A stretch of 64,000 nucleotides of DNA, taken from positions 66,598-130,597 of the forward strand of contig CAZDVZ010000001.1 of assembly GCA_964509125.1 (NCBI GenBank), read 5' to 3'. Shown here piece after piece: positions 35,942 to 45,162 of this stretch (the stretch's first letter is position 1; every line of letters begins with the position of its first letter). The notes beneath the pieces are model-generated. The model was not told the DNA's origin, did no database searches, and was given only the letters and a program-made list of their open reading frames with translations. The position numbers were made by a program, and so were the translations under genes. This DNA comes from SIG653 sp964509125. Its GTDB lineage: Bacteria > Bacillota > Clostridia > Oscillospirales > CAG-382.

Positions 35942-36201
35942 TAATATGATGTTTATGTTGAAGTATAATTTAAGAAGAATAATAGAGCAAACAGAGGTAT
36001 TATTTAGAACATAAGTTCTATACTGCGAGATGTATAATTAATATTAAAACACTTAGTTTTAAAACTGCGAACTTGTTATATCAGAACATAAATAAGTTTT
36101 ATAAATAAAATTGATTAAAATATCGGTTTAGCGATTGAAAAAAATGAATTGACCTGAAAAAATTTTATTCGGGGTGCGTTAGAATAAGTTGTGCAAAAGT
36201 T

Positions 36202-36233
36202 AATCGGGTGTGAAAATCTTTTCACACCCGATT
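36202..36233. terminator. 15-base perfect hairpin, terminator-like
   Basis: AATCGGGTGTGAAAA and its complement are separated by two bases and followed by TTAG. A close relative occurs at 51336-51367. It could terminate transcription from the small membrane-protein gene or bind a protein. Confidence 0.6.
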
Positions 36234-36331
36234 TTAGAAAACACATTTAAAGAATAACCTATTTTTTAGAAATTAACTTCCATATAAAAAGCCGGAACTT
36301 TTTTATTATGTTAAAGCAAAATAAATTTGTA

Positions 36332-36517
36332 TTAATGTGACCATAGTATATACAATACAACAGAAATGATAAATAACAATGCCGAAGAAACCATGGAAAA
36401 TGCGGGCACTAATGTTAAGGTTCCTGCTGCAAGAAATGCGCCTGTGGCAAATGAGCAAGCCAATCCCGAAAAACATCCTATTATGGAAACACATTTGGTT
36501 CTGTATAATTTATTCAC
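36332..36517 (-). CDS. Small two-helix membrane protein
   Basis: 61 residues from GTG 36517, with GGGGGTC 5 bases upstream. Two hydrophobic segments (about 11-33 and 38-58), rich in Gly, Ala and Ser, form a helical hairpin with a short basic N-terminus. Codon use and GC content are clearly higher than in the surrounding island, which supports a real gene. Overlapping frames in other phases look like shadows. No family recognised. Confidence 0.55.
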   Translation of the reverse strand: MNKLYRTKCVSIIGCFSGLACSFATGAFLAAGTLTLVPAFSMVSSALLFIISVVLYILWSH

Positions 36518-36716
36518 GTTTGACCCCCAATATAAATTACATTATAATTGTAATCTATCTTGGTCGCATAATCAACTGTTAAAATGAAAACAAATAAAGT
36601 TAAATTAATTGATTTTATAGTTTAAAGGGTTAGTATGTAAAAAAATATGGATAATTAAGTAAACCAAAGAAAAACATACGTGTGGTTACTCCGTATTATT
36701 ATTGAAAATGACGTAA

Positions 36717-38237
36717 TTAAGGAATGAAAATTGCCTTTGTTGATTTCACAACATTTCCTTCAGCGGAGAATAGGGAAGGATTTTCTTTCATTATCTCTTC
36801 GGGATCAATGCCGTATTCTTTTGAAATGCTCCACAAAGTCTCTGTGCTATTTGGATAATATAACGTGATGCAACTTTTATCTCTGGCTTCTCTTTCAGAT
36901 TTTGCTTTAAAATTAGAAACAACGGTTTTTTCCTTCAATTCGTATTGTCTGATCGTGGCTGTAGCTGATACTCTTACAGTAATTATGTCTCTACCCGTCA
37001 TCATCCCATTAACTTGAATGGGTGTTACAGAGCATTCACATCTTTTGCCGTTTTCAATCTCAGGAAAAATCTCTGTAAAATTCACATTAAATACTGCACA
37101 GTCGATGCCATTTTGCGATTTTCCCAAAACAGAAATTCCGCAGATTCCTTCAAGCTTATCTCCTTGGTCTGTATTCTCAAAAGACTCAACATCCATAACC
37201 GCTGACGTGTCAATTATTTCTGTTATCTCAGTATTCGGTAACTCAAATATTTTTTCAACCGTGAAAGGCCGGGAAATTATTCCTGTAAGCTCTTCATATG
37301 AAATTTTTTCAAAATCACATTCTAATATATTATTTGGAGAAAAAACATCTGTTGGAACATCTTCTGTTGATTCTTTAACTCTAAATAGCGTAAGCACGGG
37401 CGAGTAGGATATTTTTATAATTCTGTTTTCTCCGTAATTGTCAATATTTTTTTCCGATCTTTGATTTGATACAGTAAGAAAATAATATATAAGTGTATTT
37501 TCATTTATATCATCATCGGTTACAGTGAGTGAAACAGGCACAGAACGGGTAAACATAACATAATTTCCTTCACTCTCATAAAAGACCTTAAAAAGAGCGG
37601 AAGTGTTTAAAGTTGCCGAACCTATGTTTTTAATCATATCAATCGGAATTAGTTTAACCGTAGAGAATATAATATTATCAATTGGAGGATATGCTCCATC
37701 CAAAGTAAGTTCCTCCTCCAGATCAAATGACTTTGTTATGGGCGGCAAAAATTCCTGAGTGTTAAAAGGGGTAGTATTGTAAAATAAAACATTGTCACCC
37801 ATTTCAGTATTTGGGATTTCCACGGAAAGTGTTTCTTTTGCATCCAAGCTTATTCTATTTTTGGATTTAATCATAAGTTTGCCCGGCGATAGAACTTTGC
37901 AACTGACAAAAGTGCAAAAAACTTTGGCGAAAGGCATAAGAGCGGAGGAATCCGATTTTGTATCAATTTCAACAAAAAATGGTTCACTAAAGCTTAAAGG
38001 GCATATTTTGCCGTCATCTTCCGATTCGTAAAGAATGTTACAATTATTCACCCCTTTTATTTCCGTAATTTTTCCGTTCATATGTGTGCTTTCTATTGAC
38101 GGGGTGGAGTCTATTCGTATGAGCTTTGATATATTGGGCATATCATCCGGCACCCGAAACTCTTTTTCCCATTCTGAAATAACGCTGTCGCTATATACCG
38201 TTTTTGGAATATAAATGGTTTTCTTTGGAATATTCAT
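36717..38237 (-). CDS. SipL-like spore protein with SPOCS (DUF3794) and LysM domains
   Basis: 506 residues. Repeated beta-rich SPOCS/DUF3794 units occupy most of the protein, with typical pieces such as GKITEIKGVNNCNILYESEDDGKICPLSFSEPF (33-residue region near 55-90) and the later VRVSATATIRQYELKEKTV. A LysM domain ends it (about 455-506: ITLYYPNSTETLWSISKEYGI). Proteins of this build, such as SipL of Clostridioides, help assemble the spore coat on the forespore with SpoIVA. Its presence argues that the host makes endospores. It has no signal peptide, as expected for a mother-cell protein. Single gene. Confidence 0.85.
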   Translation of the reverse strand: MNIPKKTIYIPKTVYSDSVISEWEKEFRVPDDMPNISKLIRIDSTPSIESTHMNGKITEIKGVNNCNILYESEDDGKICPLSFSEPFFVEIDTKSDSSALMPFAKVFCTFVSCKVLSPGKLMIKSKNRISLDAKETLSVEIPNTEMGDNVLFYNTTPFNTQEFLPPITKSFDLEEELTLDGAYPPIDNIIFSTVKLIPIDMIKNIGSATLNTSALFKVFYESEGNYVMFTRSVPVSLTVTDDDINENTLIYYFLTVSNQRSEKNIDNYGENRIIKISYSPVLTLFRVKESTEDVPTDVFSPNNILECDFEKISYEELTGIISRPFTVEKIFELPNTEITEIIDTSAVMDVESFENTDQGDKLEGICGISVLGKSQNGIDCAVFNVNFTEIFPEIENGKRCECSVTPIQVNGMMTGRDIITVRVSATATIRQYELKEKTVVSNFKAKSEREARDKSCITLYYPNSTETLWSISKEYGIDPEEIMKENPSLFSAEGNVVKSTKAIFIP

Positions 38238-38302
38238 ATAAAAAACCGCCTTTCTGCATATATCGTTTACTATGGTATATGAGAGAGGCAGTTTTTTTAT
38301 TC

Positions 38303-39709
38303 TTAATAATTTTCTGAAATTGAAATGAAAAGGTGAGCGAAGATTTTTATGCAGTCTTCAAATTCTTGCACAGAAAGATATTCATCATTTTCATGTGCAC
38401 CGCCTTTTCCTTTTCCCAGCAGTGTGGAATATTTTTCTTGAGTGGCACCGAAAACATAGGTGTTGGGGAAGATTTTAGCGTATGTTCCTCCACCAATAGT
38501 GTATGGAGGAGAGTTATCTTCCGTAACTGTTCTGTAACTGTCCAAAAGAAGTTTGATCTCTTTGCTGTCTGCAGGTATATAGTACGGTTTGGAATTTCCA
38601 TTTGAATTTAAAATAAATCCCTTTTCTTTGCAGAAATCTTCAATCTGATTTTGTATAGGTTCCCATGATTTTGTGACCGGGAGTCGTATATTAAAGGATT
38701 GGGTTATTGAGTCGCCTTCTGTTTTGGCAACTCCTGCAACACAAGTTAAATATCCGGAAGGATCATCGGAGCAGGCAATTCCCAATGTTTCGCCTTTATA
38801 TTCGTTGGCGGCAGAACTTAAAAACTCAAAAGCAGATTTTTCCTTTTCTTCAAGAGGAATACACTTTAAAATATGATCTGCCAAAAGACCTATTGCATTA
38901 ACTCCCGATTGTGGAATTGCTGCGTGTGCAGTAATTCCTTCTGCTGAAATTGTTTTTCCGTTTACTGTAATATTTTGTAATGATGCAACGCCCATATCTT
39001 CCCAAAGCTCGGCTGTGGCGTTTCCGGCAACAGCATTTTTAACTGTGCCTCCATTGAAACTCTTTACTTTTTTCAAACAGTGGGGTATCGTAATATATAC
39101 GGTCATGATTCCTTTTTCACCGATACAAACGGGAAAATTTGCATCAGGCGTTATAGAAAAAAATGGAGCTTTATATTTTTTTAAGTAATAGGGGAGATCA
39201 TTCATCCCCGTTTCTTCGTTGCAACCCGCAATGATGGAAATGTCGAAAGGAAGCTCTTTTCCATATTCTTCTTTCATGTATCTCATGGCGTACAAGGCGG
39301 CAACAAGAGGCCCTTTGTCATCCTCTGTTCCTCTGCCTATGAGCAGACCGTTTCTCACGGTGAGAGAAAATGGATCACAGCTCCAAGTTGAGCTTTCCGC
39401 AGGCACTACGTCAAGGTGCCCTATGATTCCCACTTCGTTTTCAAATCCCTCTTTGAAAGGTGATTGCTTTTTATTGTTGGATCTCAGCGTAACTTTTCCG
39501 CATCGATAATCTATATTTTCACATTGAAACCCATATTTTTCTCCCATTTTGAGAAAAACATCCAAAGCCTTTCCCACATTTTTACCAAAAACCATTTCTC
39601 CCCAAGGAGTGTCTTCCACGCTGGGAATAGAAATAATATCAGAAAGATCGTTTGTATATTCGTTTTTAATTTTTTCAATAAAACAATCAATTTTTTTAAG
39701 GTCTATCAT
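38303..39709 (-). CDS. M20-family metallopeptidase, PepV-like dipeptidase
   Basis: 468 residues from ATG 39709 with AAAGGAAA upstream. Zinc-site motifs are GHLDVVPA, GRGTEDDKGP and the catalytic AGCNEETG. The lid domain lies in the middle and a final His-containing motif (KGGAHENDE) near the C-terminus completes the site. This is the Sapep/PepV branch that cleaves dipeptides in the cytosol. Its start overlaps the end of the fumarase beta gene by 14 bases, so the two are translated from one message. Confidence 0.9.
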   Translation of the reverse strand: MIDLKKIDCFIEKIKNEYTNDLSDIISIPSVEDTPWGEMVFGKNVGKALDVFLKMGEKYGFQCENIDYRCGKVTLRSNNKKQSPFKEGFENEVGIIGHLDVVPAESSTWSCDPFSLTVRNGLLIGRGTEDDKGPLVAALYAMRYMKEEYGKELPFDISIIAGCNEETGMNDLPYYLKKYKAPFFSITPDANFPVCIGEKGIMTVYITIPHCLKKVKSFNGGTVKNAVAGNATAELWEDMGVASLQNITVNGKTISAEGITAHAAIPQSGVNAIGLLADHILKCIPLEEKEKSAFEFLSSAANEYKGETLGIACSDDPSGYLTCVAGVAKTEGDSITQSFNIRLPVTKSWEPIQNQIEDFCKEKGFILNSNGNSKPYYIPADSKEIKLLLDSYRTVTEDNSPPYTIGGGTYAKIFPNTYVFGATQEKYSTLLGKGKGGAHENDEYLSVQEFEDCIKIFAHLFISISENY

Positions 39710-40211
39710 AAACACTGTTTCCTTTATTGTCAATAGCAACGATGAGTGGGAAATCTTTAAAAACGATTCTTTTTACAGATTCGCATCCCAAGTCTTTGTA
39801 TGCAATTTCTTCAAGATCAGTTATACATTTGGCGCATAAAGCACCTGCGCCTCCGATAGCGACAAGATAAACTCCACCATATGTTTTTAAAGCGTCTGTA
39901 ACCTCTTTTGCACGGTCTCCTTTTCCTATTGTTGCAACAACGCCTTTACTGTGAAGGTATGGAGTAAAAGAATCCATTCGTGAAGATGTTGTTGGCCCAA
40001 ATGATCCGCAAACAGCACCCGGCGGTGTCGGAGTTGGTCCGGCATAGTATATTACTGCGTCTTCCAGGGGAAACGGGGGTATTTCCGAAGCAACTATCCT
40101 TTTATGCGCCGCATCTCTTGCCGTGTAAGCTGTTCCGGAAAGCAATATTTCGTCCCCTGCGCATAACTCGTCAAGCGCATTTCTGAGTTGAGATGTGTTG
40201 TAGGATTTCAT
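39696..40211 (-). CDS. Class I fumarate hydratase / tartrate dehydratase, beta subunit (orphan)
   Basis: 171 residues from ATG 40211, which has AAAGGA at a good distance. The segments AHKRI, YYAGPTPTPPG, FGPTTSSRMD and KGVVATIGKGDR are the hallmarks of the C-terminal (beta) half of class I fumarases. The alpha subunit, which carries the Fe-S cluster and is normally encoded immediately upstream, is absent from the window. It sits between divIVA and the dipeptidase in a tight operon. It may pair with an unlinked alpha subunit. Confidence 0.9.
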   Translation of the reverse strand: MKSYNTSQLRNALDELCAGDEILLSGTAYTARDAAHKRIVASEIPPFPLEDAVIYYAGPTPTPPGAVCGSFGPTTSSRMDSFTPYLHSKGVVATIGKGDRAKEVTDALKTYGGVYLVAIGGAGALCAKCITDLEEIAYKDLGCESVKRIVFKDFPLIVAIDNKGNSVYDRP

Positions 40212-40215
40212 AAAA

Positions 40216-40728
40216 TTATCCTTTATAAATGTGTGATGAAATTCTCTCAAGTGCCATTCTGAAAGTTTCTTCCGTCGTATTGAGAAGAGCCATTATTTCT
40301 CTTTCTTTTGCGGAGTATTCTTCAGCGGCTTTTTTTATCCCCTCAGAACTTAATTTGGCGTCGGCAAGAATGCTTTCAACTTGTTCGTTGGCGTTTATCC
40401 TTGCATCTGCAATAATTTTCTCCGCCTTTTTGTTAGCTTCTTCTATAACCTCAGAAGCCTTTACTTCTGCAAGAAGGAGTTTTTCACCCATATCTGTGCA
40501 AAGTTTTTCATATTTTTTCTTTGATTCTTCAAGATCATTGTCATAAGTTGGTGCGGAAACATTTTTTTCTTCACCTTTTTTCGTGAGACGTTTGATCTCG
40601 TCTTCCAAAGCTTTGATCTTTTCGTCTTTTTCGGCTAACTTGGATTCGTTCGCGTCGTTAAGCTGTTTTATAAATTTGTTTACTTCTTCTTTGTCATATC
40701 CTTTTTTGGATTCGGTGAAAACAGGCAT
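40216..40728 (-). CDS. divIVA: DivIVA-family coiled-coil protein
   Basis: 170 residues. The opening MPVFTESKKGYDKEEVNKFIKQL resembles the N-terminal membrane-binding domain of DivIVA/GpsB proteins, and the remainder is predicted coiled coil (about 25-165) rich in Lys, Glu and Ala. Such proteins mark curved membrane and guide division or polar growth. AAAGGGG precedes the ATG. The next gene starts 4 bases after its stop, making an odd operon of divIVA, fumarase beta and dipeptidase. Confidence 0.82.
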   Translation of the reverse strand: MPVFTESKKGYDKEEVNKFIKQLNDANESKLAEKDEKIKALEDEIKRLTKKGEEKNVSAPTYDNDLEESKKKYEKLCTDMGEKLLLAEVKASEVIEEANKKAEKIIADARINANEQVESILADAKLSSEGIKKAAEEYSAKEREIMALLNTTEETFRMALERISSHIYKG

Positions 40729-40860
40729 GATTTTTCCCCTTTCAAGTATTCATATCTGCATAATAACACATTTTTCGTAAATTGAAAAGGGTTTTTTGGA
40801 AAATTCTTTATATTTTTTTAAATTTAAAAATATATTGTACCGTGAAAGGAGGGTAAAAGA

Positions 40861-42168
40861 TTGAAGCTAATTGAGCTTGTGTGCACACTTCCTTGTGTTT
40901 TGCTACTTACGGCTTTCGGTATATATTTTACCTTTAAATCGAAATTTATACAGATGCATAGTGTTAAAAAGCTTTTTTCGGGCGAGAAAAACAAAGAGAT
41001 GTTTCTTGCCTTTTCAACAGCGCTCGGAGGCACTGTGGGAGTGGGTAGCATTACGGGAATAGGCTATGCCATTTCGGAAGGCGGAGTGGGAAGCATATTT
41101 TGGATGTGGGTGCTGTCATTTTTCGGCATGGGGATAAAATATGCAGAAACCTATGTAGCGGTTGAGCATCGTGACAAAAATTTGGGCGGCGCAATGGTTG
41201 CTTTAAAAAAATCGGGCTTCCCAAAACTGGGAATTGCTTTCGCTTTTTTGGCATTGTGTGCATCGTTTGGCGGTGGAAATTCAGCTCAAAGCGGTGCAAT
41301 GTCAGCGTCATTTTCCTCTGTGGGGGTATCTTCTGTTACTGTAGCTGTCGTTTCTGCTTTACTGCTTTATGCCGTGTTATTTGGCGGTCAAAAACGTATT
41401 GCTAAAGTTAATTCATATCTTGTACCTATAGCTACGGTTTTGTACGTATTGGGAACTCTTTTCATACTTTTTAAAACCGGGAAAAAAATACCTTTTGTGT
41501 TGTCCTCCATTGTGAAGGATGCTTTTGGATTAAAGCAAGTGAGTGGTGGATTTTCTGTATATTTTTTCACCAGGGCTTTAAGAGTCGGAGCTGTTAGAGG
41601 CGTTTTTTCCCACGAAGCGGGAATGGGATCTTCTCCCATTGCTCATGCGGGAGCGGAAAATGCCAAACCGTTCAATCAAGGTATTTGGGCAATAGCGGAA
41701 ATCTATGTGGATACATTTGTAGTTGGAACTCTTACCGCGCTTTGCCTTATATGCAATGATACATATTCGGTCTCAGATCTGTTTTTAAAGTTTTTCGGAA
41801 GAGGCGGAGGCATAATTTTTGCATTATTTATTGGTGTATTTGCATTTGCGGCGGTTTTAAGCTGGTGCTATTACAGTGAATCGTGTATTAGATTTTTATT
41901 TGGAAAAAGAAGATTATTTTTTACACTATACAAATTTTTGGCAATAGGCGCTTTTGTGTTTGGATGCGTGGCGCCTATGGAGCTTTCTTGGGGAGCATCT
42001 GACATTTTAAACTGCCTAATGACATATCCCAATTTATTTTTACTTTTTATAAAAAGAAAGGAGATATTATATGACGAAGGAGCAGAGAAAAGAAAAAAAA
42101 TATTGGGCAATGCCTGTGAGCGGTGTTTTGACAGAAACAAAAGCCCGTCTTTCGGGATTGAGCGATGA
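40861..42168 (+). CDS. Sodium:alanine/glycine symporter (AGCS family)
   Basis: 435 residues from TTG 40861 with AAGGAGGG 8 bases upstream. The family blocks ALGGTVGVGSITGIGYAI, GGGNSAQSGAMSASF and FSHEAGMGSSPIAHAGA are clear, and about eleven membrane helices can be traced. It takes up small neutral amino acids with Na+. The last 30 residues are hydrophilic and are encoded by DNA that also encodes, in another frame, the start of the ATPase, giving an unusual 98-base overlap. Confidence 0.92.
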   Translation: MKLIELVCTLPCVLLLTAFGIYFTFKSKFIQMHSVKKLFSGEKNKEMFLAFSTALGGTVGVGSITGIGYAISEGGVGSIFWMWVLSFFGMGIKYAETYVAVEHRDKNLGGAMVALKKSGFPKLGIAFAFLALCASFGGGNSAQSGAMSASFSSVGVSSVTVAVVSALLLYAVLFGGQKRIAKVNSYLVPIATVLYVLGTLFILFKTGKKIPFVLSSIVKDAFGLKQVSGGFSVYFFTRALRVGAVRGVFSHEAGMGSSPIAHAGAENAKPFNQGIWAIAEIYVDTFVVGTLTALCLICNDTYSVSDLFLKFFGRGGGIIFALFIGVFAFAAVLSWCYYSESCIRFLFGKRRLFFTLYKFLAIGAFVFGCVAPMELSWGASDILNCLMTYPNLFLLFIKRKEILYDEGAEKRKKILGNACERCFDRNKSPSFGIER

Positions 42169-44554
42169 AGAAGCCGGTGAAAGGCTTCTTAAAGACGGAA
42201 AAAACACTTTTGAAATAAAGAAAAATAAAAGTTTTTTAAAGAAAATTTTCTCTCAGCTTGCGGATAAAATGATAATCATTTTGCTCATAGCCGCACTCAT
42301 TTCATTTGGCGCATCGTTTTTCAGCGGAGAAAAGGATTATGATTGGATAACCATTCTTGCAATTGTTGCGGTAAATTCTATAATCGGAGCGGTTCAGGAA
42401 AGTAAAGCGGAACACGCTATGGAAGCTTTGAAAAAAATGACCGCTCCCGAAGCAACGGTGAGAAGAAACGGAGAGATAATAAAAATACACGCAGAGGATA
42501 TAGTAAAAGGTGATATTGTAATTATATCAAAAGGAGATGTTGCTCCTGCGGATATACGCTTAATAAGCGGAGAATTTTTGACAGCCGATGAATCATCCTT
42601 GACGGGAGAATCTATGGAATCAGAAAAAGATCCGCTTTCTATGTGGGATGAAAATGCGCATATTTCCGATATATCCAATATGCTTTGGGCAGGTTGCCCT
42701 GTGATTTCGGGTCGCGGAGAAGGCGTTGTGGTTTCTACGGGAATACAAAGCAGAGTAGGTGCAATAGCGCATTCACTTTCTTCGTCGGAGAAAGAAAAAA
42801 CGCCTCTTCAAAAGAAATTAGCTTCCGTTTCAACCGTTCTTGGAAACGGAGCGCTTATAATTTGCGCGTTGATCTTCATTTTTTCTCTTTTTAAAAAATT
42901 ACCGGCGGCAGAAATGTTTTTAACCTCCGTTAGCCTTGCCGTTGCCGCTATTCCGGAGGGGCTTCCCGCAATCGTAACAGTTGTTTTAAGCCTTGGTATG
43001 CAAAAAATGGCAAAGCGCAGGGCGGTTGTAAAGTCGTTGCCCGCGGTTGAAACTTTAGGATGCGCAGAAGTGATTTGTACCGATAAAACCGGAACTCTCA
43101 CTAAAAACAAAATGACAGTAATAGAAGAAGCGGGTGATTTAACCAATATATATAAAATATCACTTCTTTGCAACAATTTTTCTTCTCCTACGGAAAACGC
43201 TCTTAAAGAACGTGCAGAAAATATGGGGAATATGGATCTTTCAAAATATGTCCGCGTGGGAGAGATCCCCTTTGATTCTGTAAAAAAATATATGGCAACG
43301 GTGCATAAGTTTGAAAATGGTTTTTATGTTTCGTTGAAAGGTGCTCCGGAAGCTATTGAAGCATTTTGCCCCGGTACATATTTAAAAAAGGCAGAAGAAA
43401 TGGCAGAAAAATCATTGAGGGTAATAGCCTTCGCATGGGCAGAAACCAAAAATGAACCTCTTCTTAAAGATATTTCACGGTTAAATTTTAAATTTGCAGG
43501 TTTATCCGGAATAAAAGACCCAATAAAAGAAGGCGTTAAGGAATCTATTGAAAAATGCCGCATGGCGGGGATTAAAACCGTTATGATAACCGGAGACAAT
43601 CCTCACACAGCTAAAGCCATTGCAACAGAAGCGGGTTTTTCTTCGCCTTATGTTTTAACCGAAAAAGAGCTGATGTCGCTTTCAGCCGCCGAGAGAAAAA
43701 AAGAAATATTAAAAGGCAATGTTTTTTCGAGAGTTACTCCCGAATTCAAGGTGGAAGTGGTGGAGACGTATAAAAATGCAGGTTATACCGTGGCAATGAC
43801 AGGCGATGGCGTTAATGACGCACCTGCACTTAAAGCAAGCGATATTGGATGTGCAATGGGAATAAGCGGAACAGAGGTGGCAAAAGAAGCGGCGGATATT
43901 GTTCTCACTGATGATAATTTTGTTACTATAGTGGATGCTGTTGAACAGGGAAGGGGGATATATGCTAATATAAGAAAAAGTGTTCACTTCCTTCTTTCTT
44001 GTAACATAGGAGAAATTTTAGTTATTCTTTGTGCAATTCTTGCATCAATGCCTTCGCCTCTTGCAGCAATACAGCTTCTCTGGGTGAATTTGGTTACTGA
44101 TTCGCTTCCCGCCATAGCACTTGGCGCAGAACAAACGCCCAAAGATGTTATGAAGCAAAAACCCGTTAAGAAAAAAGAAGGCATATTTTCAGATGGAATG
44201 GGTTTTGAGATTGTGTTTGGAGGGGTTATAATTGGAATACTGTCCCTTTCCGCATATATAATAGGTGCAAATTTGGGTGGGCATTTCACAGGGCGCACAA
44301 TGTCCTTTGCAGTGCTTTCACTCTCACAACTTTTTCACTCTTTCAACATGAAGAGCGGAGGATTGTTTTCAAATTTGTATCTGTTGGGAGCATTTTTGGT
44401 TTGTTCCGCGCTTCAACTTTCGGTTATAGTTATTCCTTCGCTGAGAGGGATATTTAAGACCGTTGCATTGGGCGGAAAAGAGTGGTGGATAGTTGGAATT
44501 TTGTCTGCGTCCGCATTGATTATCGGGAAAATTTTTAATTGGCTGAAAAAATAA
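42071..44554 (+). CDS. P2A-type Ca2+-transporting ATPase
   Basis: 827 residues with AAAGGAGAT before the ATG. Motifs are LTGESMESEKD (actuator), IPEGLPAIVTVVLSLGM (helix 4 ion site), the phosphorylated Asp338 in CTDKTGTLT, KGAPEAIEAFCPG and TGDGVNDAPALKASD. The SERCA/PMCA-like PEGLP motif favours Ca2+. It is shorter than the riboswitch-controlled paralogue in the nucleotide-binding domain. Co-directional and overlapping with the amino-acid symporter upstream. It exports cytosolic cation. Confidence 0.92.
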   Translation: MTKEQRKEKKYWAMPVSGVLTETKARLSGLSDEEAGERLLKDGKNTFEIKKNKSFLKKIFSQLADKMIIILLIAALISFGASFFSGEKDYDWITILAIVAVNSIIGAVQESKAEHAMEALKKMTAPEATVRRNGEIIKIHAEDIVKGDIVIISKGDVAPADIRLISGEFLTADESSLTGESMESEKDPLSMWDENAHISDISNMLWAGCPVISGRGEGVVVSTGIQSRVGAIAHSLSSSEKEKTPLQKKLASVSTVLGNGALIICALIFIFSLFKKLPAAEMFLTSVSLAVAAIPEGLPAIVTVVLSLGMQKMAKRRAVVKSLPAVETLGCAEVICTDKTGTLTKNKMTVIEEAGDLTNIYKISLLCNNFSSPTENALKERAENMGNMDLSKYVRVGEIPFDSVKKYMATVHKFENGFYVSLKGAPEAIEAFCPGTYLKKAEEMAEKSLRVIAFAWAETKNEPLLKDISRLNFKFAGLSGIKDPIKEGVKESIEKCRMAGIKTVMITGDNPHTAKAIATEAGFSSPYVLTEKELMSLSAAERKKEILKGNVFSRVTPEFKVEVVETYKNAGYTVAMTGDGVNDAPALKASDIGCAMGISGTEVAKEAADIVLTDDNFVTIVDAVEQGRGIYANIRKSVHFLLSCNIGEILVILCAILASMPSPLAAIQLLWVNLVTDSLPAIALGAEQTPKDVMKQKPVKKKEGIFSDGMGFEIVFGGVIIGILSLSAYIIGANLGGHFTGRTMSFAVLSLSQLFHSFNMKSGGLFSNLYLLGAFLVCSALQLSVIVIPSLRGIFKTVALGGKEWWIVGILSASALIIGKIFNWLKK

Positions 44555-44562
44555 AAAAAGAA

Positions 44563-44604
44563 GAGTTGTATCGATTATCAAAATTTGATACAACTCGTTT
44601 TTTT
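44563..44604 (+). terminator. Terminator after the Ca2+ ATPase
   Basis: 10-base perfect stem GAGTTGTATC/GATACAACTC followed by GTTTTTTTT. Confidence 0.9.
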
Positions 44605-44671
44605 TAAACATTAATTAAGCTTTCGGTGTTAAAATACCAATGTAACGGATTTGTTTTTTCTACGTCTAAAA

Positions 44672-44718
44672 ATTAAAGAACTGAACCGATATTGCGTTTG
44701 CAAGACCGATGCAGTTCT
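44672..44718 (-). terminator. Terminator after rpmE
   Basis: Minus strand AGAACTG and CAGTTCT pair around a nested TTGC/GCAA stem and are followed by TTAATTTTT. It lies just beyond the L31 stop. Confidence 0.6.
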
Positions 44719-44744
44719 CAATTGTATCCCTTGTTTTATGCCAA

Positions 44745-44945
44745 TTACTGAAGATTGTACTTCTTTTTGAATTTATCAACTCTACCGCCGGCATCAACAA
44801 ATTTTTGTTTGCCGGTATAGAACGGATGGCATTTGGAACAGATGTCTACTTTAAGACTATCTTTTGTAGAAAGAGTTTTAAATTCTTCGCCGCATGCACA
44901 ACGAACTGTTACCTCTTTGAGTACGGGATGGATGCCTTCTTTCAT
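44745..44945 (-). CDS. rpmE: Ribosomal protein L31 (zinc-binding form)
   Basis: 66 residues. The sequence opens MKEGIHPVLKEVTVRCACG, with a Cys-x-Cys pair, and has a second pair in DICSKCHPFYTG, so it is the zinc-containing form of L31. ATG 44945 is chosen over a longer upstream frame because GAGGG lies just before it. Monocistronic, with its own promoter and terminator. Confidence 0.97.
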   Translation of the reverse strand: MKEGIHPVLKEVTVRCACGEEFKTLSTKDSLKVDICSKCHPFYTGKQKFVDAGGRVDKFKKKYNLQ

Positions 44946-44991
44946 TAATTTTCCCTCACTTTCAAGTTGAAACTTTTTTTCATGCTTACGT

Positions 44992-45020
44992 AGTATAACA
45001 CTCTTTTTCGAAAAAATCAA
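44992..45020 (-). promoter_or_regulatory. rpmE promoter
   Basis: Minus strand TTGATT (45015-45020), a 17-base spacer and TATACT (44992-44997), about 45 bases before the ATG. Confidence 0.65.
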
Positions 45021-45162
45021 TAGCTTTCCAAAAAAAATATTGAATTTATCTGAAAATTATCATTAAAAAAGTTTTAAAACGCATAAAAAAATTGTAAATG
45101 CGGGAAAAATAATAAAATAGGGTAGCTTGAAAAGTGAATTATTAATTTTTTTACATAAAGTA

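Larger units (their letters stand above)
33721..36331. other. AT-rich, apparently gene-free island with parS-like and DnaA-box-like elements
   Basis: About 2.6 kb with very low GC content and stop codons in all frames. One open frame at 33815-34147 is a run of Phe, Ile and Leu codons without ribosome-binding site and is not credible. The island contains about eleven parS-like palindromes, three groups of GTGAAAAAC motifs at 10- or 20-base spacing, several perfect inverted repeats and a 100-N gap. It looks like a centromere/origin-accessory region rather than decayed genes. Confidence 0.7.

Noticed and set aside
33721..36331. Prophage or integrated plasmid remnant as source of the parS island
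   Set aside because: No integrase, replication, partition or phage gene and no flanking direct repeats were found, although an ancient insertion cannot be excluded.
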